59,915 nucleotides of DNA, from positions 1 to 59,915 of the forward strand of contig NZ_JAJNDA010000025.1 in assembly GCF_021026295.1 (NCBI RefSeq), given 5' to 3'. Below the pieces are notes generated by a model. The model searched no databases. It was not told the DNA's origin and saw nothing but the letters and a program-made list of their open reading frames with translations. Below are positions 1 through 6,537 of this stretch, in pieces (positions within the stretch are counted from its first letter, which is position 1; every line of letters starts with the position of its first letter). The DNA is from Actinomycetospora soli. Lineage in GTDB: Bacteria; Actinomycetota; Actinomycetes; Mycobacteriales; Pseudonocardiaceae. Made by a program: the position numbers and the translations under genes.

Positions 1-376
1 TCACCAGTGCGATGAGGATGCCGACCAGCAGGACCCGGTGTTGGAAGGCCTTGGGCACCGCGAACGCGGTCATGATCAGCAGGAACACGAACAGGTTGTC
101 CACCGACAGCGAGTACTCGGTGACGTACCCGGCGACGAACGCCGTGCCCTGCTCACGGCCGCCGAACCAGAAGACCCCGGCGGCGAAGACGGCCGCGAGA
201 CCGACGTACACCCCGACCCCGCGGGCCGCGTCGCGCATCGTCACCTCGCGCGCCCGGCGCCCGGCCCAGAGGTCGACCGCGAAGATCACCGCCAACCCGA
301 CGATGGTCAGGGCCCAGACCCAGAACGGCTCACCGCCGGCGGGCGCGGGGACGGGTGGTGCTGCTGCTGGGGACAT
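1..376 (-). CDS. TerC-family integral membrane protein, N-terminal part (runs off the left edge)
   Basis: The first 125 codons of a TerC/Alx-like membrane protein; the rest lies beyond position 1. The family is linked to export of manganese and related metals and to tellurium resistance. Starting at ATG 376, a short Pro/Ala-rich tail is followed by a membrane helix (WVWALTIVGLAVIFAV), a second helix near residues 55-70, and the family hallmark EYSLSVDNLFVF near residue 90. A strong GGAGG lies just upstream and can be masked by the leader RNA (see the riboswitch entry). The gene stops at the window edge just before the central helices. Family assignment is firm; the transported metal is inferred from the leader. 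Confidence 0.88.
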   Translation of the reverse strand, partial: MSPAAAPPVPAPAGGEPFWVWALTIVGLAVIFAVDLWAGRRAREVTMRDAARGVGVYVGLAAVFAAGVFWFGGREQGTAFVAGYVTEYSLSVDNLFVFLLIMTAFAVPKAFQHRVLLVGILIALV

Positions 377-380
377 GGCT

Positions 381-530
381 CCTCCGGTGACGACGCATCA
401 CGTGCTCACCGGAGGTCTCTCCCGCCGCCGGACCCGTGGTGGAGCCGACGCCGGGCGCCCCGGACAGCGTCGGAGCTGTCGTGCTGACGAGGCACCCGCA
501 GGCGTTCCGGGGATACTCCCCTCCGCACCT
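381..530 (-). promoter_or_regulatory. yybP-ykoY family (Mn2+) riboswitch with ribosome-site sequestration
   Basis: On the minus strand the leader contains the conserved GGGGAGTA loop, an internal CTCGTCA segment and a closing GAGACCTCC, the usual landmarks of the manganese-sensing yybP-ykoY aptamer, which commonly precedes terC-like genes. The aptamer's outer helix can form between CGGAGG (525-520) and CCTCCG. The same CCTCCGGTGA (415-406) is a perfect 10-bp complement of TCACCGGAGG (390-381), which holds the ribosome-binding site. The two pairings exclude each other, so the expected logic is: metal bound, aptamer closed, ribosome site free, TerC made. The motifs are seen directly; ligand and direction of control are inferred from the family. 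Confidence 0.8.
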
Positions 531-599
531 GCGGATGCTCCCGGCCCCGGGACGGTCGTGTCTGCGTTGGGGAGATAGACCGCGTTGTGGTCGTAGTGG

Positions 600-2162
600 T
601 CACAGGAGCGACAGCTGCTCCGGCGGGGTCTGCTCCACCAGCGGGGCCGGCACCCGCGGCAGCGCGCCGTCCGGCCACGGCTCGGGGTTGTCCGGCGCCG
701 CACCCTTCCCGCCGTCCAGCCGACCGCCCATGTGGTGCCCACCGCCCTCGAGGCCGTGTCGGCGCAGCAGCACACCCACCCGCCGGGCCAGGTCGGTGCG
801 ATAGGCCTGCTGCACGTAGGCGCCGCGGCGGTAGAGCTGCGCGTAGCGCTCCAGCAGGTGCGGGTGCTCGCGGGCGAGCCAGCCGTGGAACCACTCCCGC
901 GTGCCCGGCCGCAGGTGCAGCGCCAGGACCGACACCCCGCTGGCGCCCGCCGCCGCGATCTCGGCGAGCAGGGCGTCGAGGGCCTCGTCGGAGTCGGTCA
1001 GCCCCGGGAGCACGGGGGCGACGAACACCCCCACCGGGAGCCCGGCGTCGGTGATGCGGCGGACCAGGTCGAGGCGGGCCCGCGGCGTCGGGGTGCCGGG
1101 CTCGACCGACCGGTGCAGGTCGGGGTCGAGCATCGCCAGCGACACCCCGACGCCCACGGGGACGTCCCGGCCCGCCGCGGTGATCTCGGGGAGGTCGCGG
1201 GCGAGCAGCGTGCCCTTCGTCAGGATCGACAGCGGGGTCCCCGACGAGCCGAGCGCCCGGATGATCCCGGGCATGAGGCGGTACCGGCCCTCGGCGCGCT
1301 GGTAGGGATCGGTGTTGGTGCCCATCGCGACGTGCTCGCGGGTCCAGCGCGGCGACCGCACCTCCCGGGCCAGCACCTCCGGGGCGTTCAGCTTGACCAC
1401 GACCTGCCGGTCGAAGTCGTCGCCCGCGTCCAGGTCGAGGTAGGTGTGGGTGTTGCGGGCGAAGCAGTTGTGGTGGACGAGCCCCACGGCCACGTAGTCC
1501 CCCGTCGTCGTCGTGACGTCGAAGACCTCCTCCTCCCCCGCCGGCTCGACGGCGACCACGGTGCGGTCGGCCCCGCGGGCCTCGTCGAGGACGTCCCGCA
1601 CCCCGGCGAGCCCGGGCGCGGGCAGCGTCTCGGCGCCGACCAGGGCGTCGCCGGGCACCATCCAGGTGCCGCCGTGACCGTCGGCGCCGGCCCGCGACAC
1701 GTGCCGCCACCCCGTCCGGGCCAGCAGTCGGTGGTCGGCACCCACCACGACCTCGGTGCCGTCGGCCAGGCGGACGCGCACGACGGGCCGCCGGCTCGAC
1801 CAGTGCGCGAGCACGTGGGTGCGGACGAGCCGCCGCACCCCGCCCTCCACGACCGTCCCGACGACCGCGTCGCCCTCGCGCACGTCGGCCATGCGCACCG
1901 AGCCGCCGTCGGCGCGCAGCACCGGCGTCGGGCCCACCGTGCAGTAGGTGCACGCGTGGGAGCAGCCGCGGTACGGGTTGACCGTCCACGCGAACGGCAT
2001 CGGCGAGCCGCCCGGCACCCGGTTGAGCACCGAGCGGGCCCGGACCTCGTGGAACGTGATGCCCGCGAACTCGGGCGTGCGCACGCTGCGGACGAGGCCC
2101 TTCAGCGCCGGCATCCCCGGCAGCGTCCCGTCGTCGTCCAGCTGCTGACCCGCCCACCGCAT
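600..2162 (-). CDS. Rv2578c-family radical SAM protein interrupted by a mini-intein
   Basis: A radical SAM (SplB-like) enzyme of unknown substrate, homologous to M. tuberculosis Rv2578c. The precursor is 520 residues from ATG 2162 (chosen because homologues begin MRW and place DDGTLPG shortly after). Residues 1-73 and 233-520 are the host protein (about 361 residues once joined, normal for the family); residues 74-232 are an intein. The cluster motif reads GCSHACTY, intein, CFARNTHTYL, so the third cluster cysteine is the residue after the intein. Downstream conserved blocks include MGTNTDPYQRAEGRYRLMPG, PLSILTKGT and FVAPVLPGLTD. Two LexA boxes lie immediately upstream. An acyl-CoA dehydrogenase gene diverges from the same 112-bp gap. 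Family and intein are clear; the biochemical role is unknown. Confidence 0.93.
   Translation of the reverse strand: MRWAGQQLDDDGTLPGMPALKGLVRSVRTPEFAGITFHEVRARSVLNRVPGGSPMPFAWTVNPYRGCSHACTYCTVGPTPVLRADGGSVRMADVREGDAVVGTVVEGGVRRLVRTHVLAHWSSRRPVVRVRLADGTEVVVGADHRLLARTGWRHVSRAGADGHGGTWMVPGDALVGAETLPAPGLAGVRDVLDEARGADRTVVAVEPAGEEEVFDVTTTTGDYVAVGLVHHNCFARNTHTYLDLDAGDDFDRQVVVKLNAPEVLAREVRSPRWTREHVAMGTNTDPYQRAEGRYRLMPGIIRALGSSGTPLSILTKGTLLARDLPEITAAGRDVPVGVGVSLAMLDPDLHRSVEPGTPTPRARLDLVRRITDAGLPVGVFVAPVLPGLTDSDEALDALLAEIAAAGASGVSVLALHLRPGTREWFHGWLAREHPHLLERYAQLYRRGAYVQQAYRTDLARRVGVLLRRHGLEGGGHHMGGRLDGGKGAAPDNPEPWPDGALPRVPAPLVEQTPPEQLSLL
1467..1943 (-). other. Mini-intein (159 residues, no homing endonuclease) inside the radical SAM motif
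   Basis: Coding segment for an in-frame protein intron. It begins with Cys1 (CTVGPTPVLRADGGSVRMAD, block A) and has block B as GADHRLLARTGW. It ends with the F/G blocks EEEVFDVTTTTGDYVAVGL and VHHN, followed by Cys+1. This matches the class 1 splicing layout: first Cys, block B His, penultimate His, terminal Asn and a following Cys. At 159 residues it is close to the minimum for the splicing fold, with no room for a LAGLIDADG endonuclease. In block B the usual Thr three residues before His is Gly. The insertion point splits the CxxxCxxC cluster motif. Intein-bearing members of this radical SAM family are known, so the arrangement is not unique. Confidence 0.92.
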
Positions 2163-2171
2163 GGCTAGCAG

Positions 2172-2187
2172 TCGAACACGTGTTCGC
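2172..2187. promoter_or_regulatory. LexA (SOS) box 1
   Basis: TCGAACACGTGTTCGC, one mismatch from the actinobacterial SOS consensus TCGAAC-N4-GTTCGA. It sits 10 bases upstream of the radical SAM start codon and one base from a second box. Rv2578c of M. tuberculosis is, as I recall, also in the LexA regulon, which supports function. Confidence 0.85.
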
Positions 2188-2188
2188 A

Positions 2189-2204
2189 TCGAACGCAAGT
2201 TCGA
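2189..2204. promoter_or_regulatory. LexA (SOS) box 2, perfect match
   Basis: TCGAACGCAAGTTCGA has both perfect half-sites of the actinobacterial LexA box. Centre-to-centre distance from box 1 is 17 bp, so two LexA dimers could bind side by side. The divergent acyl-CoA dehydrogenase gene begins 71 bp away on the other strand and could also be affected. Confidence 0.9.
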
Positions 2205-2274
2205 TCATCCGGCGTGGTTTCGGTACCGCCGGTACGCGGTACTGCAGATCACACCGGATCAGGAGGCCCGCGTC

Positions 2275-3642
2275 ATGGCGTTCACGCTCGAGCTCACCCC
2301 GGCGCACCACGAGCTGGTGCGCCGTGCCCACACCTTCGCCGAGGAGGTGATCCGCCCGGCGGCCCCGAAGTACGACGAGCTGCAGGAGTGCCCGTGGGAC
2401 ATCGTCGACGCGGCCGCCCGTGAGGGGTTCTACAACGCGCTGTTCTACGCCGACCTGATCGCCGACCCGACGGGGCTCTCCCTGCCGCTGTTCCTCGAGG
2501 AGATCTTCTGGGGTTGCGCGGGCATCGGGCTCACGGTCGTCCTGCCGGCCCTCGCGCTCTCCGCGCTCAACCAGGCGGGCACCCCCGAGCAGATCGCCAC
2601 GTGGGCCCCGGAGATGTTCGGGACACCGGGCGACATCAAGCTCGCGGCCCTCGCCGTGAGCGAGCCGCAGGGCGGCAGCGACGTGTCCAACCTGCAGACC
2701 CGGGCGGTCAAGGACGGCGACGACTGGGTGCTGAACGGCACGAAGATCTGGATCGGCAACGGCGGCATCGCCGACGTGACGGTGGTGAACGCCGTGGTCG
2801 ACCCCGATCTCGGCACCAAGGGCCAGGCCATGTTCCTCGTGCCGAAGGGCACGCCCGGCATGGACCAGGTCCGCCGTCTCGACAAGCTCGGGCACCGGGC
2901 CTCCCACACCGCCGAGCTGTCGTTCACCGACTGTCGGATCCCCGGCGACCAGCTCCTCGGCAGCGAGGACAAGCTCAACCACAAGCTCGACAAGGCCCGG
3001 CGCGGCGACTCCACCCGTTCCGCCGCCCTGGGCGCGTTCGAGCAGACCCGACCGATGGTCGCCGCCATGGCCCTCGGCGTCGCGCGGGCGGCCTTCGAGT
3101 ACGCCTGCGACTACGCCTCGCGGCGCGAGGCCTTCGGAGGACCGATCATCGAGAACCAGGGCGTCGCGTTCCCGCTGGCCGACCTCGCCGCCGACATCGA
3201 CGCCGCCCGCCTGCTGGCCTGGCGGGCCTCGTGGATGGCCGCGAACGGTGTGCCCTTCCACTGCGGCGAGGGCTCGATGTCGAAGCTCAAGGCCTCCGAG
3301 GTCGCGGTCCGCGCCGCCGAGCAGGCCATCCAGACCTGCGGGGGCTGGGGCTACGTCAGCGACCTGCCGGTGGAGAAGTGGTACCGCGACGCCAAGCTCT
3401 ACACGATCTTCGAGGGCACCAGCGAGATCCAGCGGATGGTCATCGGGCGCACCCTCGCGACCGAGGCCTCCCAGACGCCGCAGCACCACCTGCTGCCCGG
3501 CGACCACGGGGGGCTCTCACGGAAGTTCGGGCACGGCTCGCTCGCGCGCGCCCGGGCCGGCGAGGCGTTCCTCAAGCTCGCTCAGAAGGCCCCGCACCGG
3601 CTCCTCGAACTCGGGGGCCGACTCGCCTCGCCCGGGCGCTGA
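2275..3642 (+). CDS. Acyl-CoA dehydrogenase family protein
   Basis: Flavin-dependent oxidation of an acyl-CoA to the enoyl-CoA, the first step of fatty-acid or branched-chain acyl beta-oxidation; cytosolic. The product is 455 residues. ATG 2275 is chosen because AGGAGG lies at 2261-2266 and homologues begin at this point. Visible features are an all-alpha N-terminal domain, the FAD-binding stretch ALAVSEPQGGSDVSNLQT, and near the C-terminus the motif YTIFEGTSEIQRMVIGRTLA, whose Glu is the usual catalytic base position. The C-terminal 40 residues are an extension beyond the core fold. Substrate chain length cannot be read from the sequence. Upstream, CGGTAC occurs three times between 2220 and 2242, a possible regulator site. 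Confidence 0.93.
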   Translation: MAFTLELTPAHHELVRRAHTFAEEVIRPAAPKYDELQECPWDIVDAAAREGFYNALFYADLIADPTGLSLPLFLEEIFWGCAGIGLTVVLPALALSALNQAGTPEQIATWAPEMFGTPGDIKLAALAVSEPQGGSDVSNLQTRAVKDGDDWVLNGTKIWIGNGGIADVTVVNAVVDPDLGTKGQAMFLVPKGTPGMDQVRRLDKLGHRASHTAELSFTDCRIPGDQLLGSEDKLNHKLDKARRGDSTRSAALGAFEQTRPMVAAMALGVARAAFEYACDYASRREAFGGPIIENQGVAFPLADLAADIDAARLLAWRASWMAANGVPFHCGEGSMSKLKASEVAVRAAEQAIQTCGGWGYVSDLPVEKWYRDAKLYTIFEGTSEIQRMVIGRTLATEASQTPQHHLLPGDHGGLSRKFGHGSLARARAGEAFLKLAQKAPHRLLELGGRLASPGR

Positions 3643-3714
3643 TCACGACGGCGGGTGCCGTGACCCTCTAGGCTCACAGCACTCGTCCCCCGGATGCCGT
3701 AGTGAGGGCCCTCG

Positions 3715-5178
3715 ATGACGCAGTCGACGCCGCCGTCGCGCCGTCCCGCTCCCACCCCCGGGGTGTTCGACACGGTGTACGCGCTCGCGGCCGCCTCCGC
3801 GCGGACCGCGGTGGAGCTGACGCTGCGCGGGCCCTCGATCGTCCGCGGGCTCGCGTCGGCGGCGCACACCGTGTCGGTGGAGGTGACCCCGCTCGTCGGG
3901 GACGCGCTGCGGGCGCTCCCCCGGGTGGTGACCGTGCTCGAGCAGCTCCTGCCGCTCGCGCAGGACCTGCAGCGCTCGCTCGACGAGCTGGCCTCCGCGA
4001 CGCCCGACCTGCACGCGCTCGCGCAGGCGGTGCCGGCGCTCCAGCAGCTCGGCGGGGCGGCGGAGGACATCCGCGCGCTCACCGCCGCGGTGCCGGCGCT
4101 CCAGCAGCTCGGCGGGGCGGCGGAGGACATCCGCGCGCTCACCGCCGCGGTGCCGGCGCTCCAGCAGCTCGGGGGTGCGGCGGAGGACATCCGCGCGCTC
4201 ACCGCCGCGGTGCCGGCGCTCCAGCAGCTCGGCGGCGCGGCCGGCGACATCCGGGCCCTCACCGCCGCCGTCCCCGCCCTGCAGCAGCTGGGCGGGGCCG
4301 CCGAGGACATCCACGCGCTGACGGCCGCGGTGCCGGCGCTGCAGCAGCTCGGCGGGGCCGCGGAGGACATCCACGCGCTCCGCGAGGCGGTCCCCGCCCT
4401 GCAGCAGCTCGGCGGTGCCGCGGCCGACATCCACCTGCTCACCGGTGCCGTCGACTCGCTGGCACGGCTCGGGAGCGCGGTGGACGACCTCCGGCGCATC
4501 GCCGCCGCCACCGACGACATCGGCACGATCGCGGGCGCCGTCACCACCGTCGAGCAGATCGCGGCCGCCGTTCCGACGATCGAGCGGATCGCCGACGCCG
4601 TGGGCACCGTCGAGGCCATCGCCGCCGCGGTCCCGACCGTCGAGCGGATCGCCGACGCCGTCGGCACCATCGAGCAGATCGCCGGGGCCGTGCCCTCCAT
4701 CGAGCGGCTGGCGGAGGCCACCGGCACGATCGGGCGCCTCGCCGACGCCGTCCCCACCGTCGAGCGGGTCGCCGACGCCGTGCCGACGGTGCAGGCGGTG
4801 GTCGACGCCGTCCCGACCGTCCAGCAGATCGCCGACGCCGTCCCCGCCATCCGGGCGCTGGCCGAGGCCGTCCCCGAGGTCCGTCAGCTGACGGCGGCGA
4901 TCGAGCACGTCGAGACGCTCGCCCACCACGCCGACACGACGTTCCCGGAGCTGCCGCCCCGCCTGCAGACCCTCGACTCGTCGCTCTCGGTCGCGGCGTC
5001 CGAGCTGGTCCGGGTCGCGCCCGACCTGCGGACCGTCGCGGGTCGCATCGAGGACCTCGACGGCCAGATCAAGGTGCTCGCCGACGCCCTCGCCCCGCTG
5101 CAGGGCACCACGGAGCGGCTCGGTCGCCTCGTCGACCGCCTGCCGGCGGGTCGTCGGCAGAAGGCCGTCGAGGGCTGA
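3715..5178 (+). CDS. Protein of tandem 10-residue repeats (function unknown)
   Basis: A 487-residue protein I cannot assign to a family. Residues 1-100 are non-repetitive. Residues about 103-245 are seven copies of a 20-residue unit (AVPALQQLGG followed by AAEDIRALTA). Residues about 280-400 are at least eleven copies of a 10-residue unit of the form AVPTVERIAD or AVGTIEQIAG. Both have period 10, with small or hydrophobic residues at fixed positions and alternating acidic residues, which suggests a long helical rod. The last ~85 residues are helical and non-repetitive. There is no signal peptide or convincing membrane segment. It stands alone between the acyl-CoA dehydrogenase and the interrupted membrane-protein gene. 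A lipid-surface, polymer-granule or chromosome-binding role is possible but unsupported. Confidence 0.85.
   Translation: MTQSTPPSRRPAPTPGVFDTVYALAAASARTAVELTLRGPSIVRGLASAAHTVSVEVTPLVGDALRALPRVVTVLEQLLPLAQDLQRSLDELASATPDLHALAQAVPALQQLGGAAEDIRALTAAVPALQQLGGAAEDIRALTAAVPALQQLGGAAEDIRALTAAVPALQQLGGAAGDIRALTAAVPALQQLGGAAEDIHALTAAVPALQQLGGAAEDIHALREAVPALQQLGGAAADIHLLTGAVDSLARLGSAVDDLRRIAAATDDIGTIAGAVTTVEQIAAAVPTIERIADAVGTVEAIAAAVPTVERIADAVGTIEQIAGAVPSIERLAEATGTIGRLADAVPTVERVADAVPTVQAVVDAVPTVQQIADAVPAIRALAEAVPEVRQLTAAIEHVETLAHHADTTFPELPPRLQTLDSSLSVAASELVRVAPDLRTVAGRIEDLDGQIKVLADALAPLQGTTERLGRLVDRLPAGRRQKAVEG
4021..4440 (+). repeat. Seven tandem 60-bp coding repeats
   Basis: Each 60-bp unit encodes one 20-residue repeat. 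Units at 4081 and 4141 differ by about two bases from each other; later units have drifted at synonymous positions (CTCCAG to CTGCAG, GCGGTG to GCCGTC). The near-identity of the first three units indicates recent expansion by slippage or recombination, so copy number probably varies between strains. Confidence 0.95.
4561..4920 (+). repeat. Degenerate tandem 30-bp coding repeats
   Basis: About eleven to twelve 30-bp units encode the 10-residue motif AVPTVERIAD and variants. They are more diverged than the 60-bp units, which look like fused pairs of the same ancestral 30-bp module. Confidence 0.85.
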
Positions 5179-5319
5179 CCCCACCGGTCGGGCGTCCCCC
5201 TCGGCCCCACGGACCGAGCGTGCCCCGCCGATGTGACCTCCCGTGCCGGTGTCGTCCCGACGACGGGCCTGCACCGTGGTCGGGGAGCTGCGTGCTGCCC
5301 GACGCGGAGGAGGCACCCC

Positions 5320-6516
5320 TTGGGTGGGAACGGCATCGACGTGACCGACTCGACGGAGCCCCGGGTCGGCACCGAGGACCGGGCCACGCAGGAGGGCGAC
5401 GCGCCGCCGTCCCGACGCCGGGTGGTCGGCGTCCTGGCCGACCCGGACCGCCCGATCGAGATCGCCGAGGCGATCGCCGACGGCCTGCTGCCCCGCCTGC
5501 TGGCGGAGGAGATCGACGACGGTGTCGTGTGGGAGGTGCACACCTGCACCCGCCCCCTCGCCGTGGGCGAGGAGGACATGTCCGAGATGCTGGACGCCGC
5601 GGCCCGGCTCCTGGCCGACGAGACGTGGGACTGGGCGGTGTACATCACCGACCTGCCCATCCGGTCCGACGGTCGTCCGGTCCTCGCCGACGTGTGCGTC
5701 GACCGCGGGGTGGCGACGCTCTCGCTGCCGGGTCTCGGCATGCTCGCCCTGCAGCGGCGCACGGCCGCCGTCGTCGTCCGTCTCGTCGCCGCGTTGTGCG
5801 GCGCCGCCGAACGCACCCGCGTCGATCGGGGCGTCCTCCACCGACACCGCGCGACCCGGAGGATCGCGGCCGTCACCAGCCCGATCCGCAGCACGTCCGT
5901 CGGCGACGGTGACGGCCGCGAACGGCTCCACACGCCGCCGGTCCGCGGCCGGATCCGGCTGCTCGCCGGGATGATCCACACCAACCACCCCGGACGGCTC
6001 CTGCTGGGGATGTCCAGCGCCTTCGGCGCCACCGTCGCCGCCAGCGCCTTCATGATCTTCAACTCGTCGACCTGACGGATCGCCACCACGGCCGGCTCGG
6101 TACGGCTGCCGCTGGCGGTCGTCGCGGCCGCGCTGCTCATGACCGCGTGGATCGTGGCCCGCCACGGCCTGTGGGAACGTCGCCGCCACCACGAGGACCG
6201 TGAGCTCGTCCACCTCTACAACCTGGCCACCCTGGCCACCATCGGGCAGAGCGTCCTGGTCCTCATCGGCGCGACCTTCCTGATCGACCTCGGCGCCGTG
6301 CTGTTCCTCCTGTCCCCGGAGGCCATCACGACCACCCTCGAACGTCCACCGGTGCTCTCCGACTGGTTCGCCATCGCCGCACTCGCCACCGTCGCCGCCA
6401 CCCTCGCCGGTGCCGTCGGCATCGGGCTGCAGCGCGAGCAGGACGTCCGCAACGCCGCCTACGGCTACCGCGAACGCGAGCACCGGCGCGATGCCCACGA
6501 CGACGGCGATCAGTAG
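5320..6516 (+). pseudogene. Membrane protein interrupted by an in-frame TGA at 6073-6075
   Basis: One open frame encodes what looks like a single protein of about 398 residues except for a TGA after 251 codons. The cytoplasmic N-terminal domain (RRRVVGVLADPDRPIEIAE, YITDLPIRSDGRPV, GVATLSLPGLGMLAL) resembles a widespread actinobacterial protein often labelled, doubtfully, '5,10-methylene-tetrahydrofolate dehydrogenase'. The stop falls just after the first membrane helix (ASAFMIFNSST), and the frame then resumes with three more helices and a charged tail. I would expect Trp here, one base away (TGG to TGA). The stop is followed by C, the leakiest TGA context. TTG 5320 is chosen for the GGAGGAGG six bases upstream; GTG 5341 is the alternative. 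It may be a true pseudogene, two genes (the second from ATG 6139) or a read-through product. Confidence 0.65.
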
Positions 6517-6537
6517 GCGATCAGTAGGCGATCAGTA
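6505..6537. repeat. Three perfect 11-bp repeats spanning two convergent stop codons
   Basis: GGCGATCAGTA occurs three times head to tail. The first copy supplies the TAG (6514-6516) ending the plus-strand gene; the third supplies the TGA (6534-6532) ending the minus-strand malic enzyme. A simple slippage product. Confidence 0.95.

Noticed and set aside
4021..4440. Evenly spaced 60-bp repeats suggested a CRISPR array
   Set aside because: There are no unique spacers; the units are contiguous, in frame and encode a regular peptide.
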